DNA of 64,000 bases from Devosia riboflavina (GTDB lineage Bacteria > Pseudomonadota > Alphaproteobacteria > Rhizobiales > Devosiaceae), in NCBI RefSeq assembly GCF_000743575.1, contig NZ_JQGC01000004.1, positions 1 to 64,000 on the forward strand, in the 5' to 3' direction. Below the pieces are notes generated by a model, which saw nothing but the letters and a program-made list of their open reading frames with translations, had not been told where the DNA came from and searched no databases. Position numbers and translations under genes: made by a program. Below are positions 1 through 8,175 of the stretch, piece after piece (the first letter of the stretch is position 1; each line of letters begins with the position of its first letter).

Positions 1-2
1 CG

Positions 3-1982
3 CCGCCCGCCGAGCCCGCACCAGAGCCAGCGCCCGAGGCGGCTCCTGAGCCCGCACCAGAGCCGGCCCCAGTCGAAGAACCCGCCCCCGTGGAAGCGGC
101 CCCCGCTGAAGCGCCTGCCGCCGTTGAATCCGCCCCCGAGCCGGCTCCGGTCGAGGCGCCAGCGCCGGTCGAAGCGGCTCCCGAGTCCCAGCCGGAGGCT
201 CCTGTCGAAGTGCAGGTCGCCCCCGAGGCAGAACCCGCACCGGTAGTCGAGGAACAGCCCGCTCAAGAAGCGGCGCCTGCGCCAGAACCTGCCCCCGCAC
301 CTGAACCGGCCCCTGCTCCGGAAGCAGCGCCGCAGCCTGCCCCGGAACCCGCGCCCGCAGCAGAGCAGCAGCCGGCCCCGACCGATCTCGCTTCGGCGCT
401 CGTCGCCCAGGTTGACGCCTACAATGCCGCCGTTGCTGAGCTCGCCGCAGGCGACGCCTCCGCCCAGGCCCGCATCGACGCGGCTCTGGCCGAGATCAAC
501 AGCATTTGCTCGAATGCCGGCATGCCCGACGTTGAGAGCTGCCTTGCCCCGCTGGGCCTGACGCTTGCGCCGATCCCGACCATCGAACCGGCCCCGGTTG
601 AGCAACCTGCGGCCCCCGCTGAGCAGCCTCCTGCCGAAACCCCGGTCGAACAGCCCGCAGCCGTTGATCCCAACGCAGCACCTGCCGACGCTCCCGTCAC
701 CGTCGACGGCCAGCCGGCCGAAATCGTCGAAGACCTGCCGGCCGGCATCACGCAGGATCAGATCGCTCCGGTTCTGGACAGCGCCAAGGACATTCAGCTC
801 GAAGCGCCCGCGGTCGATGGCCAGGCTCCAGTCGCCCCGCCGGTTGCCGAAGCCCCGCTCGCGCCACCGCCGGAATCCGACGCAGAAGCCCAATCGGAGG
901 AAATGCGTGCCTTCGCCGCCGCGCCGATCACCCCGGTCGCTGCCGAGGCCGGCACCGCCGTTACGGCAACCGAGAACACGACCGTCAACCAGACCGTCGT
1001 CAACAACTACATCAATAACATCACGAACATCACCAACGTCACCAATAACGTGACGAACAACACGCAGAACAATATCGGCCAGCAGAACAACGTCACCGTT
1101 GTCGAGCAGGTGCCGGTGCGTGAAGCGACGGCCGGCGACATCATCACCCAGGTGATCCTGCAGGTTGGCACCCAGCTCGTGGTCAATTCCATCGGCCAGG
1201 ATACGGATCGCTTCTACAATCCGCAGCAGGACGAGGTTTATTACGAAAACCTGCCGGGCGGCCGCGTGCGTGAAGTTGTCGAACGTCCCGACGGCAGCCA
1301 GGTCATCACCGTGCGCAATCGCAATGGCGACATTCTGCGTCGCTCGCGCATCACGCCCGATGGTCGCGAAATCGTCCTCGCCTACTTCGACGATCGCTAT
1401 GACGACGATCTCCTCGTTTGGCGTGACCCGGGCCAGGACCTGCCGCCGCTGCGTCTTAACATCCCGGTGCGGGACTACGTCCTCGACGCCTCCTTCGCCG
1501 ACGAAAACGAAGTTGGGAACTTCTTCGCTCAGCCGCCGGTCGAACAGGTCGCCCGCGTCTACTCGATCGACGAAGTGAAGCGTTCGGCTCGTGTCCGTGA
1601 CTCGGTCCGCCGCCTCGAAGTCGGCAACCTGACCTTCGACACCGGCGCCGCGACCATCAATCGCGACCAGGTAAGCGCCCTCTCCGGCGTCGCCAATGCC
1701 ATGTTGCAACTGCTCCGGACCAACCCGGCCGAAACCTTCCTCATCGAAGGTCACACCGACGCCGTTGGCTCGGATATCGCCAACCTGCGCCTCTCGGACC
1801 TGCGTGCCGCTACCGTTGCCCGTATCCTCACGGACTTCTACGGCGTGCCGCCGGAAAACCTGGCCACCCAGGGTTATGGCGAGCGCTACCTGAAAATCCG
1901 CACGGATCTGGCAGAGCGAGAAAACCGCCGCGTCACCATCCGCCGCATCACGCCTCTGATCACCGTGGCCAACAACGGCTAA
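3..1982 (+). CDS. OmpA-family outer-membrane/peptidoglycan-binding protein, 5' end outside window
   Basis: The frame is open from the left edge, so the true start lies upstream; 659 residues are visible. The visible N-terminal part, about 400 residues, is low-complexity Pro/Ala/Glu (PAPEPAPAPE-type repeats), typical of a linker crossing the periplasm or wall. It is followed by an Asn/Thr/Ile-rich stretch (NNITNITNVTNNVTNN, about nt 1000-1080) and a YxNLPGGRVREVV repeat-like region. The last ~115 residues form an OmpA-like peptidoglycan-binding domain, with FDTGAATIN, EGHTDAVGS, LSDLRAATV and GYGERY. A strong terminator follows directly. The protein probably anchors the envelope to peptidoglycan. 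The domain assignment is firm; the role of the repeats is unknown. Confidence 0.9.
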   Translation, partial: PPAEPAPEPAPEAAPEPAPEPAPVEEPAPVEAAPAEAPAAVESAPEPAPVEAPAPVEAAPESQPEAPVEVQVAPEAEPAPVVEEQPAQEAAPAPEPAPAPEPAPAPEAAPQPAPEPAPAAEQQPAPTDLASALVAQVDAYNAAVAELAAGDASAQARIDAALAEINSICSNAGMPDVESCLAPLGLTLAPIPTIEPAPVEQPAAPAEQPPAETPVEQPAAVDPNAAPADAPVTVDGQPAEIVEDLPAGITQDQIAPVLDSAKDIQLEAPAVDGQAPVAPPVAEAPLAPPPESDAEAQSEEMRAFAAAPITPVAAEAGTAVTATENTTVNQTVVNNYINNITNITNVTNNVTNNTQNNIGQQNNVTVVEQVPVREATAGDIITQVILQVGTQLVVNSIGQDTDRFYNPQQDEVYYENLPGGRVREVVERPDGSQVITVRNRNGDILRRSRITPDGREIVLAYFDDRYDDDLLVWRDPGQDLPPLRLNIPVRDYVLDASFADENEVGNFFAQPPVEQVARVYSIDEVKRSARVRDSVRRLEVGNLTFDTGAATINRDQVSALSGVANAMLQLLRTNPAETFLIEGHTDAVGSDIANLRLSDLRAATVARILTDFYGVPPENLATQGYGERYLKIRTDLAERENRRVTIRRITPLITVANNG

Positions 1983-1996
1983 TCCCCGAAATAGCG

Positions 1997-2028
1997 AAGG
2001 GCCGGACGAAAGTCCGGCCCTTTTTCTT
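1997..2028 (+). terminator. Rho-independent terminator after the OmpA-family gene
   Basis: An 11-bp stem AAGGGCCGGAC / GTCCGGCCCTT with a GAAA tetraloop runs into TTTTTCTTT. It lies 15 nt after the stop codon. Confidence 0.9.
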
Positions 2029-2100
2029 TGCCTGCGTCAGCGCGCCTCTTGCCAGCCCATATAGACTTGCTATCCGTGCGCGGTGCCGCTGGAGTCCGCC

Positions 2101-2616
2101 ATGAAACGTCTCGAAGTCTTCGTCGAAAGCATCATCCTCGCCTCGCGCTGGCTGCTGGTCGTCTTCTACATTGGCCTCGGGCTGGCGCTAGCTCTCTACG
2201 CCGTCTCTTTCGGCTACAAGCTCTGGGACTTCGCTAGCCATCTCATCGGCATGGACGAAACCGAGACCATCCTCAAAATTCTCGGCCTCATCGACGCCGC
2301 GCTGATCGCCAGCCTCGTCGTGATGGTCATCATCTCGGGCTACGAAAACTTCGTCTCGCGCTTCGACAATGAAGGCGATGTCCATTGGCTCGGCCAGATC
2401 GATGCCGGCTCGCTCAAGATCAAGGTGGCTTCCACGATCGTCGCCATCTCCTCGATCCACCTGCTGCAGATATTCCTGAACGTACCGCAGTACACCAACG
2501 AGCAGATTTTCTGGTACACGGTGCTGCATGTGACCTTCATTTTGTCGGCGCTTTTCCTCGCCCTGATCGACAAAATTTCGAAAAAAGGCGATAAAGGCAA
2601 AGGTCCGGACCTCTGA
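2101..2616 (+). CDS. yqhA: YqhA/UPF0114 (TIGR00645) integral membrane protein
   Basis: The 171-residue protein has three to four hydrophobic segments (about residues 12-40, 58-80, 108-125 and 138-158). The family hallmarks ESIILASRWLL near the N-terminus and GYENFVSRFD in the middle are present. The ATG at 2101 is preferred over an in-frame GTG 18 nt upstream because CTGGAG lies 6-7 nt before it. The family is widespread, inner-membrane and of unknown function. It stands alone between a terminator and the stress-type promoter of the next gene. Confidence 0.88.
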   Translation: MKRLEVFVESIILASRWLLVVFYIGLGLALALYAVSFGYKLWDFASHLIGMDETETILKILGLIDAALIASLVVMVIISGYENFVSRFDNEGDVHWLGQIDAGSLKIKVASTIVAISSIHLLQIFLNVPQYTNEQIFWYTVLHVTFILSALFLALIDKISKKGDKGKGPDL

Positions 2617-2693
2617 AAAGCCAGTATATCCAATTGATATAAATGGATCTTTTTCACGCCACAATTGAGTTGGGTCTTGTGATCACGAAATAG

Positions 2694-2719
2694 GGAACCG
2701 ACTTCGGAGAGGGTGCGTT
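2694..2719 (+). promoter_or_regulatory. Candidate EcfG (general stress sigma) promoter
   Basis: GGAAC (2694-2698), 17 nt, then CGTT (2716-2719) matches the GGAAC-N16/17-CGTT pattern known for EcfG-type sigma factors of alphaproteobacteria. Expected transcription start is about 2727, about 27 nt before the next gene. Confidence 0.6.
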
Positions 2720-2753
2720 CTTTAGCCAGAATTCACTTGCTAAGGAGCACACA

Positions 2754-3155
2754 ATGGCTACCCCAGAACGTGATACTATCTATACCAACGACGGCAACCG
2801 CACGGTTTATACCCGTGAAAGCAACGGAACCGGCTGGTTCGTGGGCATCATCGTCGCCCTCGCTCTGCTGGCTATCGGCTACCTGGTGTTCTCGGCCAAT
2901 TCGGGCCCGTCCACCACGGTTGACGTCAACGGCGCCCCGGCCGTGGAATCCCCGGCAACCGCTCCGGCCCCGATGACCGAAGCTCCGGCCGCCACCCCTG
3001 AAGTGGCTCCCATGACCGAAGCCCCGGCTCCGGCAACTGACGCAGCTCCTGCTGCCACCCCGGAAGCCGCTCCGGCCCCGGCTGAAGCCCCGGCAGCTAC
3101 TCCGGAAGCCACCCCGGCTCCCGCCGCTGAACCGGCCGCCACTCCCGGCGCCTAA
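2754..3155 (+). CDS. Single-pass membrane protein with Ala/Pro/Glu/Thr-rich tail
   Basis: The 133-residue protein has a short polar N-terminus, one membrane helix (about residues 28-47, WFVGIIVALALLAIGYLVF) and a low-complexity tail of ATPEAAPAPAEAPA-like repeats exposed outside. AAGGAG lies 8 nt before the ATG. It sits behind an EcfG-type promoter and ends at a terminator, so it is a single-gene unit, probably induced in stress or stationary phase (inference). The tail composition resembles the linker of the OmpA-family protein at the window start. No catalytic domain is visible and the function is unknown. Confidence 0.85.
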   Translation: MATPERDTIYTNDGNRTVYTRESNGTGWFVGIIVALALLAIGYLVFSANSGPSTTVDVNGAPAVESPATAPAPMTEAPAATPEVAPMTEAPAPATDAAPAATPEAAPAPAEAPAATPEATPAPAAEPAATPGA

Positions 3156-3201
3156 TATTTCCAATCCCTAGAGCCTCGACCCCTCCCTTCGAGGCTTCCC
3201 G

Positions 3202-3236
3202 GGCCCCGGTTCCAGTAACCGGGGCTTCTTTTTTTG
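3202..3236 (+). terminator. Rho-independent terminator
   Basis: A 9-bp stem GCCCCGGTT / AACCGGGGC with loop CCAGT runs into TTCTTTTTTT. A second small hairpin (GCCTCGA/TCGAGGC) precedes it. Confidence 0.88.
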
Positions 3237-3325
3237 CCTTTTTGCCGCACATCCCAGCCGCTCCGACGGCTTGCAGATGGCGGGCCGAATTCCCATCTCA
3301 ACAAGAATAAAGAAAGGGAGCGCTC

Positions 3326-4018
3326 ATGTTCAATATCGACCAGATCATCAAGGCCATTCAGACCGATCCGAATACGCAGCGGACGGCAATGACCGGTGCT
3401 GCTGGCCTCGCCGCCGGCCTGCTGCTTTCGGGCGGCAAGCCGACCAAGCTATTGGGCAATGCCGCCAAGCTCGGCGCCGTCGCTGCCGTCGGTGGCCTCG
3501 CCTACAAGGCCTGGCAATCCTATCAGGAAAAACAAGCCAATACGGCGCAGACCCCAGCTCCGCGCGAGGACGCTTTCATTCCTGCCCCCGGCAATGAAGC
3601 GGCGCACGAAGACCTGGGCAAATCCCTTGTCCGCGCCATGATCGCCGCCGCCAAGGCCGATGGCCGCATCGATGCCGAGGAAAAGGACGCCATTTTCGAG
3701 CGCCTCAAAACCATGCCGCTTTCCGCAGAGGAAAAGGCCTGGGTTTTTGACGAGCTGTCCACGCCGCTCGACATCAACGCCGTGGTCTCCCGCGCTGATA
3801 CGCCCGAGCACGCCGCTGAAATTTACGCGGCCTCCCTCGTCGCCATCACGGCCGACACCCCAGCCGAACAGGCCTATCTCGAAGCGCTTGCCGCCAAGCT
3901 CCGCCTCGCTCCGGCCCTTGTCACCGAAATCCACAAGGCCGCCGGCGAAAAGGCTCCCCAGCCTGCTCCGACCCCACCACAGCCTTGGGCCTATACGCCA
4001 TCAGGCAGCAATGTCTGA
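3326..4018 (+). CDS. TerB-like (DUF533) membrane-associated protein
   Basis: The 230-residue protein has a Gly/Ala-rich hydrophobic stretch at about residues 20-62 and a spacer. Its C-terminal helical TerB-like domain (about residues 95-215) has the typical AMIAAAKADGRIDAEEKDAI signature, where acidic residues may bind a metal. This matches the DUF533/YebE group annotated as tellurite resistance TerB family. AAAGGGAG lies 6-9 nt before the ATG. The true role is not established; tellurite resistance should not be assumed from the name. Confidence 0.82.
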   Translation: MFNIDQIIKAIQTDPNTQRTAMTGAAGLAAGLLLSGGKPTKLLGNAAKLGAVAAVGGLAYKAWQSYQEKQANTAQTPAPREDAFIPAPGNEAAHEDLGKSLVRAMIAAAKADGRIDAEEKDAIFERLKTMPLSAEEKAWVFDELSTPLDINAVVSRADTPEHAAEIYAASLVAITADTPAEQAYLEALAAKLRLAPALVTEIHKAAGEKAPQPAPTPPQPWAYTPSGSNV

Positions 4019-4028
4019 TTGTTGATAT

Positions 4029-4056
4029 GTTACCGCGCGCAACAGCGCGCGGTAAC
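4029..4056. other. Perfect 12-bp hairpin between TerB-like and monooxygenase genes
   Basis: GTTACCGCGCGC / GCGCGCGGTAAC surrounds an AACA loop. There is no T tract, so it is not a classical terminator. It lies 10 nt after one stop and 62 nt before the next start. It could be an attenuating 3' structure or an operator. Confidence 0.6.
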
Positions 4057-4118
4057 ACCCATGTGCGTTCTTGCGACCCGCCGCTTGGGCCGCCATCTCT
4101 TCGCGCAAGGAGAACGCC

Positions 4119-5159
4119 ATGGAACTCGGACTTTATTCCTTCGCTGAAAATACCCCCGACCCGCTCAACGGCGGCCACCTGCAATCGCCGGCCGAACGCC
4201 TGCGCGACCTGATCGAAGAGATCGAACTGGCCGACCAGCTCGGCCTCGCCTTCTACGGCCTCGGCGAACACCACCGCCCGGATTATGTCGCCTCGTCGCC
4301 GGTAACCATCCTCGCCGCCGCTGCCGCGCGCACCAAGTCGATCCGCCTCTCGACCGCCGTGACCGTCCTCTCTTCCGAAGACCCGGTCCGCGTCTACCAG
4401 CAGTTCTCTACCCTCGATCTCATCAGCGATGGCCGCGCGGAAATCATGGCCGGCCGTGGCTCCTTCGTCGAAAGCTTCCCGCTTTTCGGCCTCGATCTCG
4501 ACGACTACGACGATCTCTTCGAAGAAAAGCTCGAAATGCTGCTCGAGCTGCGCAAGGGCGGCAAGGTCAACTGGGCCGGCAGCAAGCACACCAATCCCAT
4601 CCCGGGCATCGCCGTCTATCCTGAACCGGTCCAAAAACCCCTGCCCCTCTGGATCGCCGTCGGCGGCACGCCCAACTCCGTCGCACGCGCGGCCTATTAT
4701 GGCCTGCCGCTCATGATCGCCATCATCGGCGGCCGCCCGCGCCAGTTCATGCCGCTGGTGGACCTTTACCGCCAGACCGGCGAAAAAGTCGGCCACGATG
4801 CCTCGCTGATGAAGGTTGGCATCTCCGGCCACGGCTTTATCGCCGAGGACAGCCAGAACGCCCGCGACGTCGCCTTCCCGGCCCACAGCGCCACCATGAG
4901 CCGCATCGGCGCCGAACGCGGCTGGCCTCCGACCACCCGCGCCCAGTTCGACGCCGGCACCACCTCGGAAGGCGCCTACTACATGGGCTCGCCCCAGGAA
5001 GTGATCGACAAGATCCTCATGCAGCACGAATGGTTCAAGCACGACCGCTTCGGCCTGCAACTCAGCGTCGGCACCCTGCCCCATGACAAGGTCATGAAAG
5101 CCATTGAGCTCTACGGCACGGTCGTAAAGCCGGCCATCGACAGGGCTCTGGCTAGCTAG
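4119..5159 (+). CDS. LLM-class flavin-dependent oxidoreductase (luciferase-like monooxygenase)
   Basis: The 346-residue protein has the bacterial-luciferase TIM-barrel pattern: early GLYSFAENT, FYGLGEHH around residue 46, the SSPVTILAAAAART strand, and DLISDGRAEIMAGRGS in the middle, where FMN phosphate contacts are expected. Such enzymes use FMNH2 and O2 to oxidise small substrates; the substrate cannot be read from sequence. AAGGAG lies 5 nt before the ATG at 4119. It converges with the Rrf2 regulator, overlapping by 4 nt at the stops. Confidence 0.9.
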   Translation: MELGLYSFAENTPDPLNGGHLQSPAERLRDLIEEIELADQLGLAFYGLGEHHRPDYVASSPVTILAAAAARTKSIRLSTAVTVLSSEDPVRVYQQFSTLDLISDGRAEIMAGRGSFVESFPLFGLDLDDYDDLFEEKLEMLLELRKGGKVNWAGSKHTNPIPGIAVYPEPVQKPLPLWIAVGGTPNSVARAAYYGLPLMIAIIGGRPRQFMPLVDLYRQTGEKVGHDASLMKVGISGHGFIAEDSQNARDVAFPAHSATMSRIGAERGWPPTTRAQFDAGTTSEGAYYMGSPQEVIDKILMQHEWFKHDRFGLQLSVGTLPHDKVMKAIELYGTVVKPAIDRALAS

Positions 5160-5608
5160 TCCCCATCGCTCTGCCTATGAGCATGCACGGCCAGCGGCGC
5201 GGCTTGAGCCGGTACCAGCATGTCCAGGGTGATCTCGCCGAAGCGCCGCACAAACAGCGCTTCGGCCTCCGCCATCGTATCGGTCAGCGCCGTATTGACG
5301 GCTCGCTCGACCTTGCACTCCGGCTCTACGCTGCGATTGCCAAAGGCAAACAGCGCCGGGCGGTCTAGCGCCAGGTAAATATCCAATAGCGTGATCTCAG
5401 AGAGCGGCCTGGCTAGAGCCCAGCCGCCGCCGTGCCCCTTGTCCGAACGCACATAGCCCGCCTCCCGAATGCCCGCCATGGTGCGCCGGAAAATAGCGGG
5501 ATTGGTGCCCATGGTGCCAGCCAGCACCTCGGAGGTCAGCGGCTCGCTGACCTGGCCGAGATGAATCAGCACGTGCAAAACGCCAGAAAGTCTCGTGTCC
5601 TTGTTCAT
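5156..5608 (-). CDS. Rrf2-family transcriptional regulator
   Basis: The 150-residue protein has an N-terminal winged helix (LSGVLHVLIHLGQ, SEVLAGTMGTNPAIFRRTMAGIREAGYV, then KGHGGGWALARP), the standard Rrf2 layout. It has only one cysteine (about residue 98, PECKVE), so it is unlikely to hold an Fe-S cluster in the IscR/NsrR manner. The start MNKDTRLSG at 5608 is chosen because Rrf2 proteins begin just before this helix; an upstream in-frame start would add 26 non-conserved residues. It is divergent from an MFS pump whose promoter carries a 12-bp inverted repeat, so it probably represses that pump. Confidence 0.88.
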   Translation of the reverse strand: MNKDTRLSGVLHVLIHLGQVSEPLTSEVLAGTMGTNPAIFRRTMAGIREAGYVRSDKGHGGGWALARPLSEITLLDIYLALDRPALFAFGNRSVEPECKVERAVNTALTDTMAEAEALFVRRFGEITLDMLVPAQAAPLAVHAHRQSDGD

Positions 5609-5654
5609 CGCTCGGTCCTGAAACGCCCTCCGTCGATTGTCAATTGCGTCCTGA

Positions 5655-5700
5655 TTGACGGCCCATATCATTTCTCGTATCAACAAAAGATACGTGAAAT
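5655..5700 (+). promoter_or_regulatory. MFS pump promoter overlapped by an inverted-repeat operator
   Basis: The promoter is TTGACG (5655-5660), 17 nt, TATCAA (5678-5683). Over it lies ATTTCTCGTATC (5670-5681), 7 nt, GATACGTGAAAT (5689-5700), a 12-bp inverted repeat with one mismatch. A bound repressor would cover the -10, the start point and the edge of the GGAG ribosome site. The Rrf2 product is the obvious candidate. Confidence 0.7.
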
Positions 5701-5709
5701 GGAGTTACT

Positions 5710-7278
5710 ATGTCTACCCTCGACAATAAGGGCGATAGCAGAGGACACGCCGCCGCCCTCGACCCGATCATTGACGACCCGCGCCGTCGCCGCGACATCC
5801 TCGTGGCCGTGTGCATCGCGCTCATGGCTGTCATTGCCGCCGTCTCCGGCCTCAATGTCGCCCAGCCGCCACTCGCGCGCGATCTGGACGCGAGCCAGAC
5901 CGAGGTGCTCTGGATCATTAATATCTATGCCATTACCCTTGCGGCGCTACTGCTACCGCTCGGCGCGGTCGGTGACCGCTGGGGGCGCAAACCGGTCTTG
6001 CTGGCAGGCCTCGCCGTCTTTGGCCTCGCCAATGCGCTTGCCGGCCTCGCTCCAAATGCGCAGGTCATGCTCGGCGCACGCCTGCTGAGCGGCGTCGGTG
6101 CGGCCATGATCATGCCCGTCACGCTCTCGGTCATCACCTCGGCTTTTCCCGCCGAAGAACGCTCCAAGGGCATCGGCATCTGGACGGCCATTGCCGGCGG
6201 CGGCGGCATATTGGGCATGTTCCTGTCGGCCCTGCTGGTCGATCTGCTCGACTGGCGCTGGCTTTTCGTCCTGCCCATCGTCCTCGTCATCGTCGCAGCG
6301 CTGATGGCATTGCGCGCCGTCCCCAATTCTCGCGATACTTCGAGCTACGGCTTTGATTTCGTCGGCGCGGCCTTGTCCTTGCTCTCGATCGTCGGCCTCA
6401 TCTTCTTCCTGCACGAAGGCCCCAGCCAGGGCTGGACCGCCCTCGCGACGCTCGCTGCCCTTACAGTCGGTCTCCTCGCAGGCATCGCTTTTGCCGCATG
6501 GGAACTACGCCACCCCGCCCCTTTGCTCGATGTCCGCTTCTTCGGCCGGCGCAACCTCACCAGCGGCTCGGTCACACTCATGACCTGGTTCGGCGTCCAA
6601 GCCGGTGTTTTCATCGTGCTCTACCCGTTCTTCCAGGCCGTGCTGGGATGGTCGGGCCTCATGGCAACACTCGGCCTCATGCCCATGGCACTGCTGATGA
6701 TGGTCTCCTCCGCCCTCGCCCCCAGACTGGCCACCATAGCTGGCCCGCGCCTGACCATGGCCTGCGGCATCGCCCTCGGCGGCCTGGGCCTCGTGCTTAT
6801 GGCTTTGCTGGTATCGGTCGAGGGTGGCTATCCCGCCATTTTGCCGGGCATGATCGCCATGGGCCTTGGCATGGGCCTTTCGATGACCCCGTCTACCGAG
6901 GCAATCACCTCGTCATTGCCGCGCGAACAGCAGGGCGTGGCCTCTGCACTCAATGACGTGACCCGCGAATTCGGCACGGCCCTGGGCGTGGCCTTGCTCG
7001 GCACTGTCTTTGCGGCAGGCTATGCCAATGCCGTCGCCACGCGCCTTGCCGAGCTGCCCTCGGATATATCGGAGGCCGCAGCGCGCGGCATCGCAACCGC
7101 CCTCGACATCGCCGGTCGGCAGGGCCCCGATGGCGCCCGTCTCGTTCAGTCTTCGCGGGAAGCGTTTGTGGACGCCTGGCAGCAATCCATGCTGGCTGGC
7201 GTCGTCGTCATGGCGATTCTGCTCGCCTATATTCTGGTTCGGGGCCCGGTCGGCTCAGGCCGGGCGGACCCCGCCTGA
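5710..7278 (+). CDS. DHA2-type (14-helix) MFS drug efflux transporter
   Basis: The 522-residue protein is mostly hydrophobic, as expected for a 14-TM drug:H+ antiporter of the EmrB/QacA type. It contains the loop 2-3 motif LGAVGDRWGRKPVLLAGL (about residues 82-99), the helix-5 region ending in GGGGILGMFLSALLVDLLDWRWLFVLP, and a late GLGMGLSMTPSTEAI motif. GGAG lies 5 nt before the ATG. The divergent Rrf2 gene and the operator over its promoter suggest repression relieved by a toxic compound. The substrate is unknown. Confidence 0.9.
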   Translation: MSTLDNKGDSRGHAAALDPIIDDPRRRRDILVAVCIALMAVIAAVSGLNVAQPPLARDLDASQTEVLWIINIYAITLAALLLPLGAVGDRWGRKPVLLAGLAVFGLANALAGLAPNAQVMLGARLLSGVGAAMIMPVTLSVITSAFPAEERSKGIGIWTAIAGGGGILGMFLSALLVDLLDWRWLFVLPIVLVIVAALMALRAVPNSRDTSSYGFDFVGAALSLLSIVGLIFFLHEGPSQGWTALATLAALTVGLLAGIAFAAWELRHPAPLLDVRFFGRRNLTSGSVTLMTWFGVQAGVFIVLYPFFQAVLGWSGLMATLGLMPMALLMMVSSALAPRLATIAGPRLTMACGIALGGLGLVLMALLVSVEGGYPAILPGMIAMGLGMGLSMTPSTEAITSSLPREQQGVASALNDVTREFGTALGVALLGTVFAAGYANAVATRLAELPSDISEAAARGIATALDIAGRQGPDGARLVQSSREAFVDAWQQSMLAGVVVMAILLAYILVRGPVGSGRADPA

Positions 7279-7281
7279 TGC

Positions 7282-7503
7282 CTACTTGCCCGAGCGCTTG
7301 ATGGTCTTGATCGCCAGCGGCGGGACGCCGGACTTTTCCGAAATCGCGCGATCCTGCTCTTCGATGGCAGCGCGGGCCGGTTCGTCGCCATCGAGACCGC
7401 CAAGCAGGTTGGCGTCCACCTTGCGGTTGGAGCGCTGCGAGCCGTCTTCATAGACGATATCGAACATCACGAATTCACTACGGGCTGTCGGTTTCTTGGC
7501 CAT
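7282..7503 (-). CDS. Small conserved hypothetical protein
   Basis: The 73-residue soluble, charged protein contains DIVYEDGSQRSNRKVD, GGLDGDEPARAAIEEQD and the basic tail AIKTIKRSGK. From memory, near-identical small proteins occur across Hyphomicrobiales, with no known function. It is the last of a run of three small minus-strand genes downstream of rpoD and ends 4 nt from the stop of the MFS gene. The even, acidic/basic composition and codon use typical of its neighbours support a real gene. Confidence 0.75.
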   Translation of the reverse strand: MAKKPTARSEFVMFDIVYEDGSQRSNRKVDANLLGGLDGDEPARAAIEEQDRAISEKSGVPPLAIKTIKRSGK

Positions 7504-7572
7504 GATGGCAATCCTTCAAAAACAGGACCGCGAGCCGTAGGGCCCGCGGTCGACAAAATTTCCAGTCTGGCG

Positions 7573-7866
7573 TTAGCGATAGATGCCTTCGCCCTGCTCG
7601 TCGATGATCTGGCGGCCCTTGCTGAGGGCCAGCGCGACGAGGTCTTCCTTCGAGCTCATCCGGTCCGCCCGGATGAACTTGTAATTCTTCAGTTCGCCGC
7701 CGATGTCTTTCTCGATCGTTCCGGCCAGTTGGTATTCGCTGCCGGCGCGCATCTCGATCGCCTTGATCAGAAAACCCTTATAGCTCTCTTCGCCGAGCGA
7801 CCTGTCGCCTGCCGGCGCGCTATCCTCGGCGCTGCCACCACCAAAGAGCTTCTTCCAGAACGACAT
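7573..7866 (-). CDS. HlyU-family protein
   Basis: The 97-residue protein starts MSFWKKLFGGG, a common N-terminus of alphaproteobacterial HlyU-like proteins, and continues with YKGFLIKAIEMRAGSEYQLAGTIEKD. In Vibrio, HlyU activates haemolysin genes. In alphaproteobacteria the family is ubiquitous and its role is not established. GGGAG lies 7 nt before the chosen ATG; a longer in-frame start would overlap the upstream DUF2442 gene. It is probably co-transcribed with the flanking small genes. Confidence 0.8.
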   Translation of the reverse strand: MSFWKKLFGGGSAEDSAPAGDRSLGEESYKGFLIKAIEMRAGSEYQLAGTIEKDIGGELKNYKFIRADRMSSKEDLVALALSKGRQIIDEQGEGIYR

Positions 7867-7877
7867 AGGCAACTCCC

Positions 7878-8165
7878 TCAGATACGTCTTAACGGCTTGG
7901 GGCGCACCAACTCGCCCCGCCGGTCCATCTCCTCCTGCAGCCATTGCGGGGAGATGTCAAAATGGTTCGGCCAGGTCGGCGTACCGTTGGCAAGGCCCAC
8001 CTTAGCGAAGAAGGCCCGATCCCGCAGCGGTTCGGTGCCTTCGCCGCGCTCGGCCAGCATGGGCGCAGCATTGAAGGCGCCATGCGTGCCATCGGAAAAC
8101 GTCACCGACAGCTTGAACGGGATGCTGGCGCGGATGGCGGTGACTTTGAGGCGTGGAGCAGCCAT
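7878..8165 (-). CDS. DUF2442-domain protein
   Basis: The 95-residue protein matches the DUF2442 pattern: a beta-rich start (LKVTAIRASIPFKLSVTFSDGTHGAFNAAPML), a central acidic segment, then FFAKVGLANGTPTWPNHFDISPQWL. DUF2442 proteins are small, often linked to toxin-antitoxin-like or unknown loci. No toxin partner is visible here. It starts 10 nt after the rpoD stop codon on the same strand, so read-through from rpoD is likely. Confidence 0.8.
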   Translation of the reverse strand: MAAPRLKVTAIRASIPFKLSVTFSDGTHGAFNAAPMLAERGEGTEPLRDRAFFAKVGLANGTPTWPNHFDISPQWLQEEMDRRGELVRPKPLRRI

Positions 8166-8175
8166 TGGGCTGCTC

